Assembly: GCA_016705125.1 (NCBI GenBank)
Contig: JADIYW010000011.1
Location: forward strand, 1-64,000
Origin: Bacteroidota bacterium
GTDB taxonomy: Bacteria; Bacteroidota; Bacteroidia; Chitinophagales; JADIYW01
Direction: 5' to 3'
DNA: 64,000 nucleotides
Positions 8,621-17,591 of this stretch are shown one piece after another. Both the position numbers and the translations under genes were made by a program. Below the pieces are notes generated by a model. That model saw only the letters and a program-made list of their open reading frames with translations. It made no database searches and was not told where the DNA came from. Every line of letters begins with the position of its first letter. Positions within the stretch are counted from its first letter, which is position 1.

Positions 8621-10193
8621 TTTTTTTTATTAAAGTTTGTCCTCCGATTGTGCCCGAAAAATTATTGAAAGTAAATTTTGATTTTATTAATTGTTTTTGG
8701 GTATTGTATTTTGCTACCTCAAAATGATTGTTCTCATATCTAATGCCTGCTTCTAATTCATATTTGGGTTTTAAAAATTTCTCAAATAAGAACAAGGCAA
8801 AAGTGGTAGCATCAAAATTGGGGATTAGTGGTCGAATGCCAGTTCCTGCAATATTTGAATTGTTTTGATAAATAAAGGAAGTACCTGCAGTACCTGAGAT
8901 TTCATCATTTATTTTGTGTTCAATATTTGCTTCAATATTTTGCGTATTATATGACAAATTTAAAGAAGGTATTGATGATCTGTCGCCTCTTCTAATATCA
9001 AATTCCTTTCTTTTATTGTTTTGAAAAGCATATTGAATGTTTAATTTTAAATCGTCTTTGAATCTGTAATAGGCACTTGTTTTTAAAATATGATGATTAG
9101 ATTGCTGTGATGGACTATTAGTTTTGTAAGTAAAATCTTCAACAATTAATGGTTTTTCAGCATCAACTGCAAGTAAAAGGTCAGTTACATTTCCAATGTG
9201 AGATGCACGTAGAATACCATTTTCCCTTTGGAAAAAAGAATAATCTAATTCAGCTCCAAACTTGAATTTTTTATAACCAATTGCACCTGTTGAATTATAC
9301 TCTTTAAATCCAGTATTAGATAAATTGTAGGTCGGCGAATGAAAATCGCCACTTTGTTTTGTGCCTCCAGATAATCGCCATCCCAAACCGTCTATTTTTT
9401 TAAATCCACCTTGAAAAGTTGAACTTAAACGATAACCCAAACCATTGGTTGAAAAACCTGAGTTTATTTTGCCAGAAAACTCCTGAGAAATAGGCAATGG
9501 TGCTGGTATAACTAAAATGATTCCTGCCATTGCATCACCTCCATATTTTACTGTTCCCGCTCCTTTTATTACAATGATCTCTTTTGCTACATCTGGGTCT
9601 ATTTCTGGGGCATGGTCAACTCCCCAATCTTGACCAAAAAATCGAACACCATTTTGATAAATTAATATTCGCTGACTATGCAAACCATTTATAATAGGTT
9701 TTGAAATGGAACCTCCCGTTTTTAAAGTACTAATCCCATTCATTTTGCTCAAAATATCTCCTAAGTTTTTACCTTCTAATTTTTCAAGTTGGATTTTGTT
9801 TATTTTTACTGATGATTGACTCGGTTGTTCTAAGTCTTTTTGGGCTTTAACTTGTATTTCTGATAATAATTCGGTGTGGTGCTCGAGAAAAATTATTTTC
9901 TCTATATTTTTATTTATCGTCAAACTTAGGGTTAAGGTGTCACAATCTAAGTGAGCTATAATAAGTGTATATGAACCAGGGCAGATTTCTAGGATATTAA
10001 ATTCGCCATTTTCATTGCATATTGTACCTTGCCCAGTTTCTTTTAATTGAATACTTGCAAAGTCAAGTGGACTTCGGTCGTGTTCATCTAATATTTTTCC
10101 TTTAAATGTTAGATTGCACTCACTAGTCTGAGCCCAAATATTATTTAAGCTAAAAAGAAAATAAAGAAATAAAATCTTTTTTACATGCAACAT
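8556..10193 (-). CDS. TonB-dependent receptor, N-terminal part (split by frameshift)
   Basis: Begins with a signal peptide (LFLYFLFSLNNIWAQ), then a CarboxypepD_reg-like beta-sandwich of about 80 residues (KGKILDEHDRSPLDFASIQ). The plug domain follows (KLEGKNLGDILSKMNGIS, then VIKGAGTVKYGGDAMAGIILV) and then barrel strands. The plug segment GQDWGVDHAPEIDPDVA is like receptors of the ZnuD-related group, but metal specificity is only a guess. After the T8 run at 8621-8628 this frame reads nonsense and stops at 8556. The rest is in another frame at 7865-8620. A good promoter lies just upstream. Error, decay or phase variation could each explain the break. Confidence 0.85.
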   Translation of the reverse strand: MLHVKKILFLYFLFSLNNIWAQTSECNLTFKGKILDEHDRSPLDFASIQLKETGQGTICNENGEFNILEICPGSYTLIIAHLDCDTLTLSLTINKNIEKIIFLEHHTELLSEIQVKAQKDLEQPSQSSVKINKIQLEKLEGKNLGDILSKMNGISTLKTGGSISKPIINGLHSQRILIYQNGVRFFGQDWGVDHAPEIDPDVAKEIIVIKGAGTVKYGGDAMAGIILVIPAPLPISQEFSGKINSGFSTNGLGYRLSSTFQGGFKKIDGLGWRLSGGTKQSGDFHSPTYNLSNTGFKEYNSTGAIGYKKFKFGAELDYSFFQRENGILRASHIGNVTDLLLAVDAEKPLIVEDFTYKTNSPSQQSNHHILKTSAYYRFKDDLKLNIQYAFQNNKRKEFDIRRGDRSSIPSLNLSYNTQNIEANIEHKINDEISGTAGTSFIYQNNSNIAGTGIRPLIPNFDATTFALFLFEKFLKPKYELEAGIRYENNHFEVAKYNTQKQLIKSKFTFNNFSGTIGGQTLIKKSYPIKNKYWTFHTKSKCCRTF

Positions 10194-10198
10194 AATTG

Positions 10199-10237
10199 CA
10201 AATATACAAAAAACTACCTTAAGTGCAATTAGGTTGC
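10199..10237 (-). promoter_or_regulatory. Bacteroidetes-type promoter with overlapping dyad for the TonB receptor operon
   Basis: On the minus strand a TTG (10228-10226) is followed after 19 nt by TATATTTG (10206-10199), a full match to the -33/-7 consensus, directly before the receptor ATG. The dyad TGCAA-TTAGG-TTGCA (10223-10237) overlaps the -33 box and could be a repressor site. The promoter is well supported by pattern; the operator is speculative. Confidence 0.55.
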
Positions 10238-10301
10238 ATTTTAAATTTGTAATATTCTATGTTTTCACACAATTTTATTTAGTTTTTTTCGATATTAACG
10301 T

Positions 10302-10904
10302 ATGAAATTTATAATCTATTGTATTTTCTGCGTTTTATTTATTTCTTGTTCAATTTCTGAAAATAAGAAAGGAGAGAAGAAGTTTGTCATTCTTGATAAA
10401 ATCAGAATGAAAAATTATAATCCAAAGCCTGAAATTTTGACACTTAAATCTTATTGTAAAAAGAAAGCATATAATGAGCAATATGGAATAATAATAAATT
10501 TTTCAATTCATTCAGGAAAGAATCGTTTTTTTCTTTGCGATTTGGAAGAGGAAAAAGTGATTATTGAAGGCCTAGTTTGTCATGGTTCTTGTAGCGGAAA
10601 TGATAAGGAGTTTAGTAATATAGAAGGCAGTGGTTGCTCATCCTTAGGACATTATAAAATTGGAAATAAGTATAATGGTGATTTTGGAACTGCCTATAAA
10701 TTGTATGGATTAGACGAAACCAATTCTAATGTTTTTGAGCGGTTTGTGGTTTTACATAGCCATTCTTGTGTTCCAAAGAGGGAGGTTTTCTATGAAATTT
10801 GTTTAAGTTTGGGTTGTCCAACTCTAAACCCTGAAATATTAAAGGAAATTGAGCCCTATTTAGATGAAGCTAAAAAACCAATAATTATCTGGGGAATAGA
10901 ATGA
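10302..10904 (+). CDS. Murein L,D-transpeptidase catalytic-like lipoprotein (YkuD_2 type)
   Basis: A 200-residue protein with a lipoprotein signal (CVLFISCS, cysteine at residue 16). The rest resembles the YkuD_2 family, which is thought to act on cell-wall peptides by an L,D-transpeptidase mechanism. Visible features are the strand FSIHSGKNRFFLCDL, HGSCSG, the loop GHYKIGNKY, then RFVVLHSHSCVP, and a late SLGCPTLNP that aligns with the catalytic SxGC. The catalytic cysteine would be in SLGC. It reads away from the divergent TonB operon and is alone on this strand. Confidence 0.75.
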   Translation: MKFIIYCIFCVLFISCSISENKKGEKKFVILDKIRMKNYNPKPEILTLKSYCKKKAYNEQYGIIINFSIHSGKNRFFLCDLEEEKVIIEGLVCHGSCSGNDKEFSNIEGSGCSSLGHYKIGNKYNGDFGTAYKLYGLDETNSNVFERFVVLHSHSCVPKREVFYEICLSLGCPTLNPEILKEIEPYLDEAKKPIIIWGIE

Positions 10905-10936
10905 TTTTATAATGATTTTTTAAGTAAATGGAAGTT

Positions 10937-12034
10937 TTATACGTTAAATCTAAAATGCATTACATCTCCATCATGTACAATATATTCCTTTCCCTCAACG
11001 CCCAATTTTCCTGCATCTCGGCACGCTGATTCTGATCTATATTTTATATAATCATCGAATTTTATTACTTCAGCTCTTATAAATCCCTTCTCAAAATCAG
11101 TATGAATTACTCCAGCTGCTTGTGGTGCTGTAAAACCATTGTGTATTGTCCAAGCTCTTACTTCCTTCACACCTGCAGTAAAGTAAGTGATTAAATTTAA
11201 AAGTTTGTATGCCGACTTAATTAATACATTTACGCCCGGTTCGTGCAAGCCAATTTCTTCCAAAAACAATTGTCTATCTTCATAGCTATCTAAGGTTGCA
11301 ATATCTGCTTCGATTGCTGCCGAAATAAGTAATATTTCTGCATTTTCTGCCTTTATTGCTTCTTTTAAAGCTTCAGTGTGTTTGTTTCCCGTGATTACCG
11401 ATTTTTCATCTACATTACAAACATAAAGTATTGGTTTTGATGTTAAAAGGTTCAAATCTGAAATGTCTTCATGCAATTCTTCCTCTTGTTTTATAGCTCT
11501 TGCTGAAATGCCAGCTTCAAGCCCTTTTTTAATAGTATTGAGTTGTTCGTATATTTTTTTTGCCTCTTTTTCACCATTTGTTGCAGAGCGATGGTATTTT
11601 GACATTCTTTTTTCTATGGATTCCAAGTCTTTTAACTGTAATTCAATATCAATTACTTCTTTGTCTCTAATTGGATTTACTGTTCCATCAACATGTATAA
11701 TATTATCGTCGTCGAAACATCTTATGACATGAATAATAGCATCTGTATTTCGAATATTTCCTAAAAACATATTTCCTAATCCCTCGCCTTTGCTGGCTCC
11801 TTTTACTAACCCAGCAATATCAACTATTTCAACTGTTGTAGGCAATATCTTTTCAGGATTTACGATCTCAGCTAATTGATTTAGTCGATTGTCAGGTACC
11901 GTAATAACGCCAATATTTGGTTCTATAGTACAAAACGGGTAATTTGCGGATTGTGCTTTTGCATTGGATAAAGCATTAAATAAAGTTGATTTACCTACGT
12001 TTGGTAATCCTACTATGCCACATTGTAAAGCCAT
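10937..12034 (-). CDS. ychF: Redox-regulated ATPase YchF
   Basis: 365 residues, the normal length of this universally conserved Obg-family P-loop protein that prefers ATP and associates with ribosomes. The G1 motif is GLPNVGKSTLFNAL, G2 region NYPFCTIEPN, and G3 DIAGLVKGASKGEGLGN. The NxxE in place of NKxD (YVCNVDEKS) is typical of YchF. The C-terminal TGS domain holds AWTIHNGFTAPQAAGVIHTDFEKGFIRAEV. It lies downstream of the PUR-alpha-like gene on the same strand, separated by a weak hairpin. Confidence 0.97.
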   Translation of the reverse strand: MALQCGIVGLPNVGKSTLFNALSNAKAQSANYPFCTIEPNIGVITVPDNRLNQLAEIVNPEKILPTTVEIVDIAGLVKGASKGEGLGNMFLGNIRNTDAIIHVIRCFDDDNIIHVDGTVNPIRDKEVIDIELQLKDLESIEKRMSKYHRSATNGEKEAKKIYEQLNTIKKGLEAGISARAIKQEEELHEDISDLNLLTSKPILYVCNVDEKSVITGNKHTEALKEAIKAENAEILLISAAIEADIATLDSYEDRQLFLEEIGLHEPGVNVLIKSAYKLLNLITYFTAGVKEVRAWTIHNGFTAPQAAGVIHTDFEKGFIRAEVIKFDDYIKYRSESACRDAGKLGVEGKEYIVHDGDVMHFRFNV

Positions 12035-12054
12035 GAATTTGTTTTTTTTGAAAA

Positions 12055-12083
12055 ATTTAAAAACCCTCCATTTTTTGAAGGGT
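12055..12083 (-). terminator. Weak intrinsic terminator after the DUF3276 gene
   Basis: On the minus strand ACCCT (12083-12079) pairs with AGGGT (12067-12063) over an 11-nt loop, followed by a T-rich run. The stem is short, so termination would be partial. It lies between the DUF3276 stop and the ychF start. Confidence 0.45.
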
Positions 12084-12114
12084 GATATTTTGTTGAATTA
12101 AATTGTTTTAGCAA

Positions 12115-12537
12115 TTACCATTTAAGGTCTTCATCAGATGCAGTTGGAGCTTCATCGTTTTTAACCTCATCGATTGGCTTTTCAACAACATCTTCCTTTA
12201 TAGTTTCTATTTTAGCATCAATTTTTGGTTCATTTTGCTCATTATCCCAATCTTTATGTGCAAATTGGTCAAAATTATATTCGGGCAATAATGAACCTTT
12301 TATATAGTCTACAGTTTCGAGTAATGCCTCTGCAAATTTATTGAAATCCTCTTTGTATATGAAAATCTTATGTCTTTCATAAGTATCATTTTCAAAAGAC
12401 TTGGTACTTTCCGTTATAGTCAAGAAAAAATCATTCGATTTTGTAGTCCTAACATCAAAGAAATATGTTCTTCTTTTGCCTGCTTTTACTTTTTTAGAAA
12501 AAATATCCGCTTTTTGATTAAAATGTTCGTTTTCCAC
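12115..12537 (-). CDS. PUR-alpha-like nucleic-acid-binding protein (DUF3276)
   Basis: 140 residues. Residues 8-95 match the PUR/DUF3276 family: KVKAGKRRTYFFDVRTTKSNDFFLTITES, then HKIFIYKEDFNKF. Bacterial members such as Borrelia BpuR bind single-stranded DNA and RNA. The C-terminal 45 residues are acidic and low in complexity, as is common in Bacteroidetes homologues. It precedes ychF on the same strand. The role in this organism is unknown. Confidence 0.88.
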   Translation of the reverse strand: MENEHFNQKADIFSKKVKAGKRRTYFFDVRTTKSNDFFLTITESTKSFENDTYERHKIFIYKEDFNKFAEALLETVDYIKGSLLPEYNFDQFAHKDWDNEQNEPKIDAKIETIKEDVVEKPIDEVKNDEAPTASDEDLKW

Positions 12538-12604
12538 CTTTTTTTCCTATTTTACAGTACAATTATAAAACAAATTATTATTTTCTCAATAAAAATAACT
12601 CAAA

Positions 12605-14392
12605 TTATTTAATATTTATCTCTTCTTGTTGCTGAATTTGGTATAATTCGCTATAAATCCCTTGTTTTTTAATTAAATCTGTGTGTTTTCCTTGTTCCAC
12701 TAGTTTTCCATCTTCTAAAACCAAAATTAAATCAAAATCGAAAAGTGAAAAAATTCTATGTGTTATAAAAAATACTGTTTTATCTTTTAATGATTTAGAG
12801 AAATTATCGAGTATGGTTTTTTCAGTATTTGCATCTACAGCCGATAAACAATCATCAAAAATAACCAATTCTGGGTCTTTTATAAGTGCTCTCGCTATTG
12901 AAATCCGTTGTTTTTGTCCACCACTTAATGTTACTCCACGTTCGCCAACTAAGGTATTATATTGATTTGGCAATCCTTCGATATCTTTGTCGACAGCAGA
13001 TATTTTGGCAAAATGTTTAATGGTTTGCATGTCTGCATTTTCCTTTCCAAAAGAGATATTGTTTGCAACTGTTTCCGAAAATAAAAATACATCTTGCGGT
13101 ACATATCCAATTTTATCCCTTAGTTTATTCAAATTAAGCGTTGCTAAAGCGGAATCATTGATTAAAATATTGCCCTTGCTTGGGTCGTAGTTTCTAAGCA
13201 ATAATTCGGCAATTGTTGATTTTCCAGATCCTGTTCGTCCAACAATAGCTATCTTTTGACCTTTTGTGATTTCAAAATTAATTTCCTTTAAGGCATTAAT
13301 TCCTGTGTCTGGATAGGTGAAGGAAAGGTCTTTAAAAACAATTTTTTCAATGGTCGGAAAATCAGCATTTGAAATATTTTTAATGTCTGATTGTTGATTC
13401 AAAAATTCATTTATTCTTTTTTGACTGGCCTCAGCACGTTGAACTAATGATACTACCCAGCCGATAGATGCAACTGGCCAAGTAAGCATATTTATATAAT
13501 AAACAAATTCAGCAATATTTCCAGCAGTAAATTTACCTCTAATAACTTCATTTCCACCTATAAAAACGGCTAAAATAGTACTTGTGCCAATTAGTAAAAG
13601 CATTAATGGAGCAAAAAATGCCTCAGTTTTGCTTAAAGAAATTGTTTTCTGTTTATAAGCTTCTGATGCTTTTTCAAATACTTCTCCAGCATAATCAGTT
13701 CTTACAAATGCCTTTAGTACTCTAATGCCTGAAAAATATTCTTGCGCAAGTGAAGTAATATGGGATAATTGCTTCGAAATTGCCTCACTTTTTTTATTGA
13801 TGGAATCACTTATTTTATAAATAGAAAACGATAAAATGGGCAAGGGCAACAAAACCCAAAACGATAAGTAGGCATTGGTTTTAAACATGGCATAAATGAC
13901 CATCACAAAAAGTGCGATTGTATTTATTGCATACATTATAGCCGGACCTACATACATTCTAACCTTTGAAACATCCTCCGTAATTCGTGACATTAAATCT
14001 CCAGTATTATTGCGTTTATAAAAGGAAGAAGATAATAATTGATAATGATCATAAAGTTGCGCTTTTTGGTCATATTCAATTTTTCGGGACATTACCACCA
14101 ATGTTTGTCGCATGAAAAACATAAAAATACCTCGGATAATTGAGGTGCTTAGAATTAGAATTCCGAATAAAAGAATATAAATACTTGCTTCTTTATATAG
14201 TTCTTTTTTTATTTCAAATCCTTCCAAAAAGCCATAAGTATCAATTGTGTCTGCTATTAAATCCAAAGAATAGCGGATTAGTTGTGGTGGAAAAAGGCCA
14301 AATACATTGGATATGATAACGAAAAAAATACCCCAAAAGAATATTATTTTATATTTTGCAAAATATGGATTTAATGCCTTTAAATTTTTCAC
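12605..14392 (-). CDS. ABC transporter, fused permease and ATPase (MsbA-like exporter)
   Basis: 595 residues. Residues 1-310 contain six hydrophobic helices of a type I exporter domain. The nucleotide-binding domain follows: Walker A VGRTGSGKST, Q-loop VPQDVFLF, signature LSGGQKQRISIARAL, Walker B ELVIFDDCLSAVD and H-loop FFITHR. The D in place of E after Walker B (FDDC) is unusual compared with the common DE(A/P) and might slow ATP hydrolysis, although in many exporters this position pairs as a heterodimer. Substrate (lipid, drug or peptide) cannot be told. It is divergent from nusB. Confidence 0.9.
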   Translation of the reverse strand: MKNLKALNPYFAKYKIIFFWGIFFVIISNVFGLFPPQLIRYSLDLIADTIDTYGFLEGFEIKKELYKEASIYILLFGILILSTSIIRGIFMFFMRQTLVVMSRKIEYDQKAQLYDHYQLLSSSFYKRNNTGDLMSRITEDVSKVRMYVGPAIMYAINTIALFVMVIYAMFKTNAYLSFWVLLPLPILSFSIYKISDSINKKSEAISKQLSHITSLAQEYFSGIRVLKAFVRTDYAGEVFEKASEAYKQKTISLSKTEAFFAPLMLLLIGTSTILAVFIGGNEVIRGKFTAGNIAEFVYYINMLTWPVASIGWVVSLVQRAEASQKRINEFLNQQSDIKNISNADFPTIEKIVFKDLSFTYPDTGINALKEINFEITKGQKIAIVGRTGSGKSTIAELLLRNYDPSKGNILINDSALATLNLNKLRDKIGYVPQDVFLFSETVANNISFGKENADMQTIKHFAKISAVDKDIEGLPNQYNTLVGERGVTLSGGQKQRISIARALIKDPELVIFDDCLSAVDANTEKTILDNFSKSLKDKTVFFITHRIFSLFDFDLILVLEDGKLVEQGKHTDLIKKQGIYSELYQIQQQEEINIK

Positions 14393-14524
14393 GCTCCAAA
14401 GTTAAAGATATAAAATCAACAGCAAAATGAAATAAGAAGTTTAACAGTAGATTATTTTTTGAAAATAAGCGATGAATTGTAAAGGGAATTTTTATTTTTG
14501 CCTGCAAATAGTTCTTTAAGAAAG

Positions 14525-15478
14525 ATGATAAGTAGAAGAAGTGTAAGAATAAAAGCAATGCAAGCTGTATATGCAAGAGAAAGATCGGTTGGAAGTCCTG
14601 CTTTGCATTTTGAAACGCACCTTAAAAAGAATATTTTATCCGTTCAAGATCAATACATTTTCCACCTTTTATTAATTAGAGAAGTAGCCAATTTTGCTGG
14701 AAAAATGGCTGTTATAAAAGCGAATAAATTTCTCAAATCAGAGGGTGATAGCAATTATAGCACTAAAATAATCAGTAATTTATTTATCCAATACTTGAAT
14801 AATGATGTAAGTTTTTTGGATAAAATAAAGAAAAGTAAAATAGATCAATTTATAAAAGAGGATATAATCCGAAAATTACATAGCGATTTTGCACAATTGC
14901 CAATTTATATAGAATATATTGAAAGTGAAAAGGAATTTGATTTTGAACAAGATAAAAAAATAATAAAAGCACTATATGAAGAAATTATTTTGGAGAATGA
15001 ATTGGTAAATAATTTATTTGACGAAATATGGCCAACTTGGGAAGATGACATTGAGTTTGTGCATAGCCTAACAATAGATGCAGTTAAAAAAAGCAAGGAA
15101 GATTTAAAAACCCATTTGACAAAAAGTAGTGCTTTAGAGAAATTTCAGGAAATAATGGATTTTGGAATGGAACTTTATTTCAAAACTTTAAGTAATAAAG
15201 AAGATCACATGGCACTGATTATGCCAAAATTGAAAAATTGGGAAATGGACAGAATTGCGGTTTTAGATCAAATTATTTTGCGGATGGCACTAACCGAATT
15301 TACTGAGTTTAATTCCATCCCTTTAAAAGTAACAATAAATGAATATTTGGATATCTCAAAAGAATATAGTACGCCTAAAAGCAAAGATTTTATCAATGGC
15401 ATTTTGGATAAAATAATGAATGAGCTGAAAGAAAATGGAAAAATTCAAAAAATGGGAAGAGGATTGATTAATAATTAA
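14525..15478 (+). CDS. nusB: Transcription antitermination factor NusB (long Bacteroidetes form)
   Basis: About 317 residues from ATG 14525, with the family opening ISRRSVRIKAMQAVYARE. NusB binds boxA RNA with NusE (S10) in rRNA antitermination. The C-terminal 140 residues carry the usual NusB block (LKNWEMDRIAVLDQIILRMALTEF, then IPLKVTINEYLDISKEYSTPKSKDFINGILD). The roughly 150-residue insertion between the first helix and the core is charged, helical and typical of Bacteroidetes NusB. A frame extends upstream to TTG 14498 without family support. Confidence 0.92.
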   Translation: MISRRSVRIKAMQAVYARERSVGSPALHFETHLKKNILSVQDQYIFHLLLIREVANFAGKMAVIKANKFLKSEGDSNYSTKIISNLFIQYLNNDVSFLDKIKKSKIDQFIKEDIIRKLHSDFAQLPIYIEYIESEKEFDFEQDKKIIKALYEEIILENELVNNLFDEIWPTWEDDIEFVHSLTIDAVKKSKEDLKTHLTKSSALEKFQEIMDFGMELYFKTLSNKEDHMALIMPKLKNWEMDRIAVLDQIILRMALTEFTEFNSIPLKVTINEYLDISKEYSTPKSKDFINGILDKIMNELKENGKIQKMGRGLINN

Positions 15479-15483
15479 AAGAA

Positions 15484-15680
15484 ATGAGAAATGAGAGACT
15501 AGAAATTAGAAACTAGAGACTAGAAATTAGAAATGAGAGACAAGGAATTAGAAACAAGAAATAATCGATTAAAACGAATAACCAATTACAAATTTCTAAT
15601 TACTAATCACCAATTACTAATCACTAATCACTAATCACTAATTACTAATCACAAAATAACCAATAACTAAATAACTAAAA
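15484..15680. repeat. Degenerate 7-nt tandem repeats, purine-rich then CTAATCA type
   Basis: The intergenic stretch between nusB and yajC is built almost wholly of 7-nt units. Positions 15484-15560 hold eleven units of the type ATTAGAA / ACTAGAG / ATGAGAG. After a less regular centre, 15596-15651 hold eight units of CTAATCA or CTAATTA. The left units contain TTAG or CTAG and the right units CTAA, so the arms could pair imperfectly as RNA or cruciform. There is no open reading frame. Related 7-nt arrays occur at 24935 and 47336. Confidence 0.8.
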
Positions 15681-15682
15681 AA

Positions 15683-16009
15683 ATGACAAATTTATTTTTA
15701 CAAGCTCCTGCAGGGCAAGGCATGGGATGGGTTACTCCAGTATTTATGGCAGCTATGGTTGCAGTGATGTATTTTTTTATGATTCGACCACAACAACAAA
15801 AGGCAAAAGAGCAAAAACTTTTTGTAGATTCGATGAAAAAGGGAGATAAAATAGTTACACTTGCTGGTATTCATGGAAAAATTAATGCTATAGATGAAAC
15901 TACACAAACTATTTTGGTAGAGGTAGCAGATAATGTAAGAATCAAAATGGATAAGTCTGCCATTTCTACAGAATATACCAAACTAGCCTATCCCAATAAA
16001 GAAGCCTAA
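15683..16009 (+). CDS. yajC: Preprotein translocase subunit YajC
   Basis: 108 residues with one N-terminal membrane helix (residues about 13-33, VTPVFMAAMVAVMYFFMIRPQQQ) and the family signature FFMIRPQQQKAKEQ. The soluble part has the usual GDKIVTLAGIHGKI and a small beta domain. YajC associates with SecDF at the Sec channel. It begins directly after the 7-nt repeat region, and coaE follows 9 nt later, so the two are probably co-transcribed. Confidence 0.93.
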   Translation: MTNLFLQAPAGQGMGWVTPVFMAAMVAVMYFFMIRPQQQKAKEQKLFVDSMKKGDKIVTLAGIHGKINAIDETTQTILVEVADNVRIKMDKSAISTEYTKLAYPNKEA

Positions 16010-16018
16010 TTAGAAAAA

Positions 16019-16606
16019 ATGCTACGGATTGGCATCACCGGAGGAATTGGTAGCGGAAAAACCACCGTTTGTGCCATATTTTCCACTTTGGGAATACCTA
16101 TTTATAATTCAGACGAAAGGGCGAAAAAGATAATGGTGGAAAACCAGTCTGTTGTGAATAAATTAAAAGCGCAATTTGGTTCTACTATTTATTTTGAGGA
16201 TGGTTCAATAAATCGAGTATTGCTTTCTCAAATTGTTTTTAATGATAAAGAGCAATTGACAAAGTTGAATGAAATTGTGCATCCTGCCGTTTTTGAAGAT
16301 ATGATAAAATGGTATGCCCAAAACCAAAACCATAAATACGTATTGCAAGAAGCAGCCATTATGTATGAAAGTGGTTCGTATAAAATGCTTGACAAGACGA
16401 TATTGGTATATGCCGACCAAGAAATTAGAATTGAAAGGGTAATGAAAAGAGATAAAGTGGATAGAATTGCCGTTTTGGCTCGAATGGATAAACAAATGCC
16501 TGAATCTGAAAAATTAAAATTGGCTGATTTTGTAATCTATAATAATGGAGAAAGTTTAATCGATCAGGTGATGAAATTGCACCATACCATTTTAGAATTA
16601 GTATAA
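16019..16606 (+). CDS. coaE: Dephospho-CoA kinase
   Basis: 195 residues catalysing the last step of coenzyme A synthesis, phosphorylation of the 3'-hydroxyl of dephospho-CoA. The P-loop is GITGGIGSGKTTV at residues 5-17. The CoA-domain landmarks YNSDERAK and the lid segment EIRIERVMKRD follow, then ARMDKQM and ADFVIYNNGE near the C-terminus. Length is normal. It lies in a tight block yajC-coaE-trxB with gaps of 9 and 16 nt. Confidence 0.94.
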   Translation: MLRIGITGGIGSGKTTVCAIFSTLGIPIYNSDERAKKIMVENQSVVNKLKAQFGSTIYFEDGSINRVLLSQIVFNDKEQLTKLNEIVHPAVFEDMIKWYAQNQNHKYVLQEAAIMYESGSYKMLDKTILVYADQEIRIERVMKRDKVDRIAVLARMDKQMPESEKLKLADFVIYNNGESLIDQVMKLHHTILELV

Positions 16607-16622
16607 ATTTAAAAAATAGAAA

Positions 16623-17558
16623 ATGAGCGAAGTATTGAAATGTTTAATTATTGGTTCTGGCCCTGCTGGATATTCAGCTGCTATATATGCTGCAAGAGCA
16701 GGACTTAAACCCGTTTTAATTACCGGAATGGAAATGGGTGGTCAATTGATGCAAACCACTGATGTAGAGAATTACCCAGGATATAAAAATGGAATTCTCG
16801 GTCCTGAAATGATGGAAGATTTTAGAGCACAAGCCGAAAGAATGGGTACAGATATCCGTTTTGGATTGGTGAAAAAAGTTGATTTTACAGGTGTTAATCA
16901 CAAAGTTTGGTTGGATGATGACAGCGAAATACAAGCACAAACAGTTATAATATGTACTGGAGCTGCTGCTAAATGGTTAGGCATACCTTCTGAAGAAAGA
17001 TTGAATGGCAGAGGAGTAAGCGCATGTGCTGTTTGCGATGGTTTTTTTCATAAAGGCAATGAAGTCGTTATTGTTGGCGCTGGAGATACCGCTTGCGAGG
17101 AAGCTTTATATTTGTCTAACTTATGCCCAACAGTGCACATGATTGTTCGAAAGGGAGAGATGAGAGCCTCTAAAATAATGCAAGAAAGAGTGCTTAAAAC
17201 CAAAAACATAAAAGTGTATTTCAATAGCGAAACTGATGAAATATTGGGAGAAGAAAAGGTAAATGGGGTTCGAATTAAAAATAATATTACTGGCGAAAAG
17301 CTTGAAATACATAATATTAGCGGATTTTTTACGGCTATTGGACACAAACCGAATTCAGATTTGTTTAAAGGAATGATTGATATGGATGAAGTTGGTTATT
17401 TGTTAACGGTTTCTGGCACTTCCAAAACTAATATTCCAGGTGTATTTGCAGCAGGCGATGTACAAGACAAAGTGTATAGACAGGCAGTTACATCAGCAGG
17501 TACTGGTTGTATTGCTGCGCTAGACGCAGAAAGATATTTGGGAGAATTGGGACATTAG
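16623..17558 (+). CDS. trxB: Thioredoxin reductase
   Basis: 311 residues, an FAD/NADPH flavoenzyme that reduces thioredoxin. The FAD-binding GSGPAGYSAAIYAARAGL is at residues 11-28. The redox pair is CAVC within ACAVCDGFFHKG, the NADPH-binding GAGDTACEEALYL follows, and the C-terminal FAD motif is GVFAAGDVQDKVYRQA. Length and motif order are standard. It closes the yajC-coaE-trxB block; its likely partner thioredoxin is at 3.1 kb. Confidence 0.96.
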   Translation: MSEVLKCLIIGSGPAGYSAAIYAARAGLKPVLITGMEMGGQLMQTTDVENYPGYKNGILGPEMMEDFRAQAERMGTDIRFGLVKKVDFTGVNHKVWLDDDSEIQAQTVIICTGAAAKWLGIPSEERLNGRGVSACAVCDGFFHKGNEVVIVGAGDTACEEALYLSNLCPTVHMIVRKGEMRASKIMQERVLKTKNIKVYFNSETDEILGEEKVNGVRIKNNITGEKLEIHNISGFFTAIGHKPNSDLFKGMIDMDEVGYLLTVSGTSKTNIPGVFAAGDVQDKVYRQAVTSAGTGCIAALDAERYLGELGH

Positions 17559-17591
17559 TATTGGCGTCTTTTTTATAAAATTAGGATTTTA

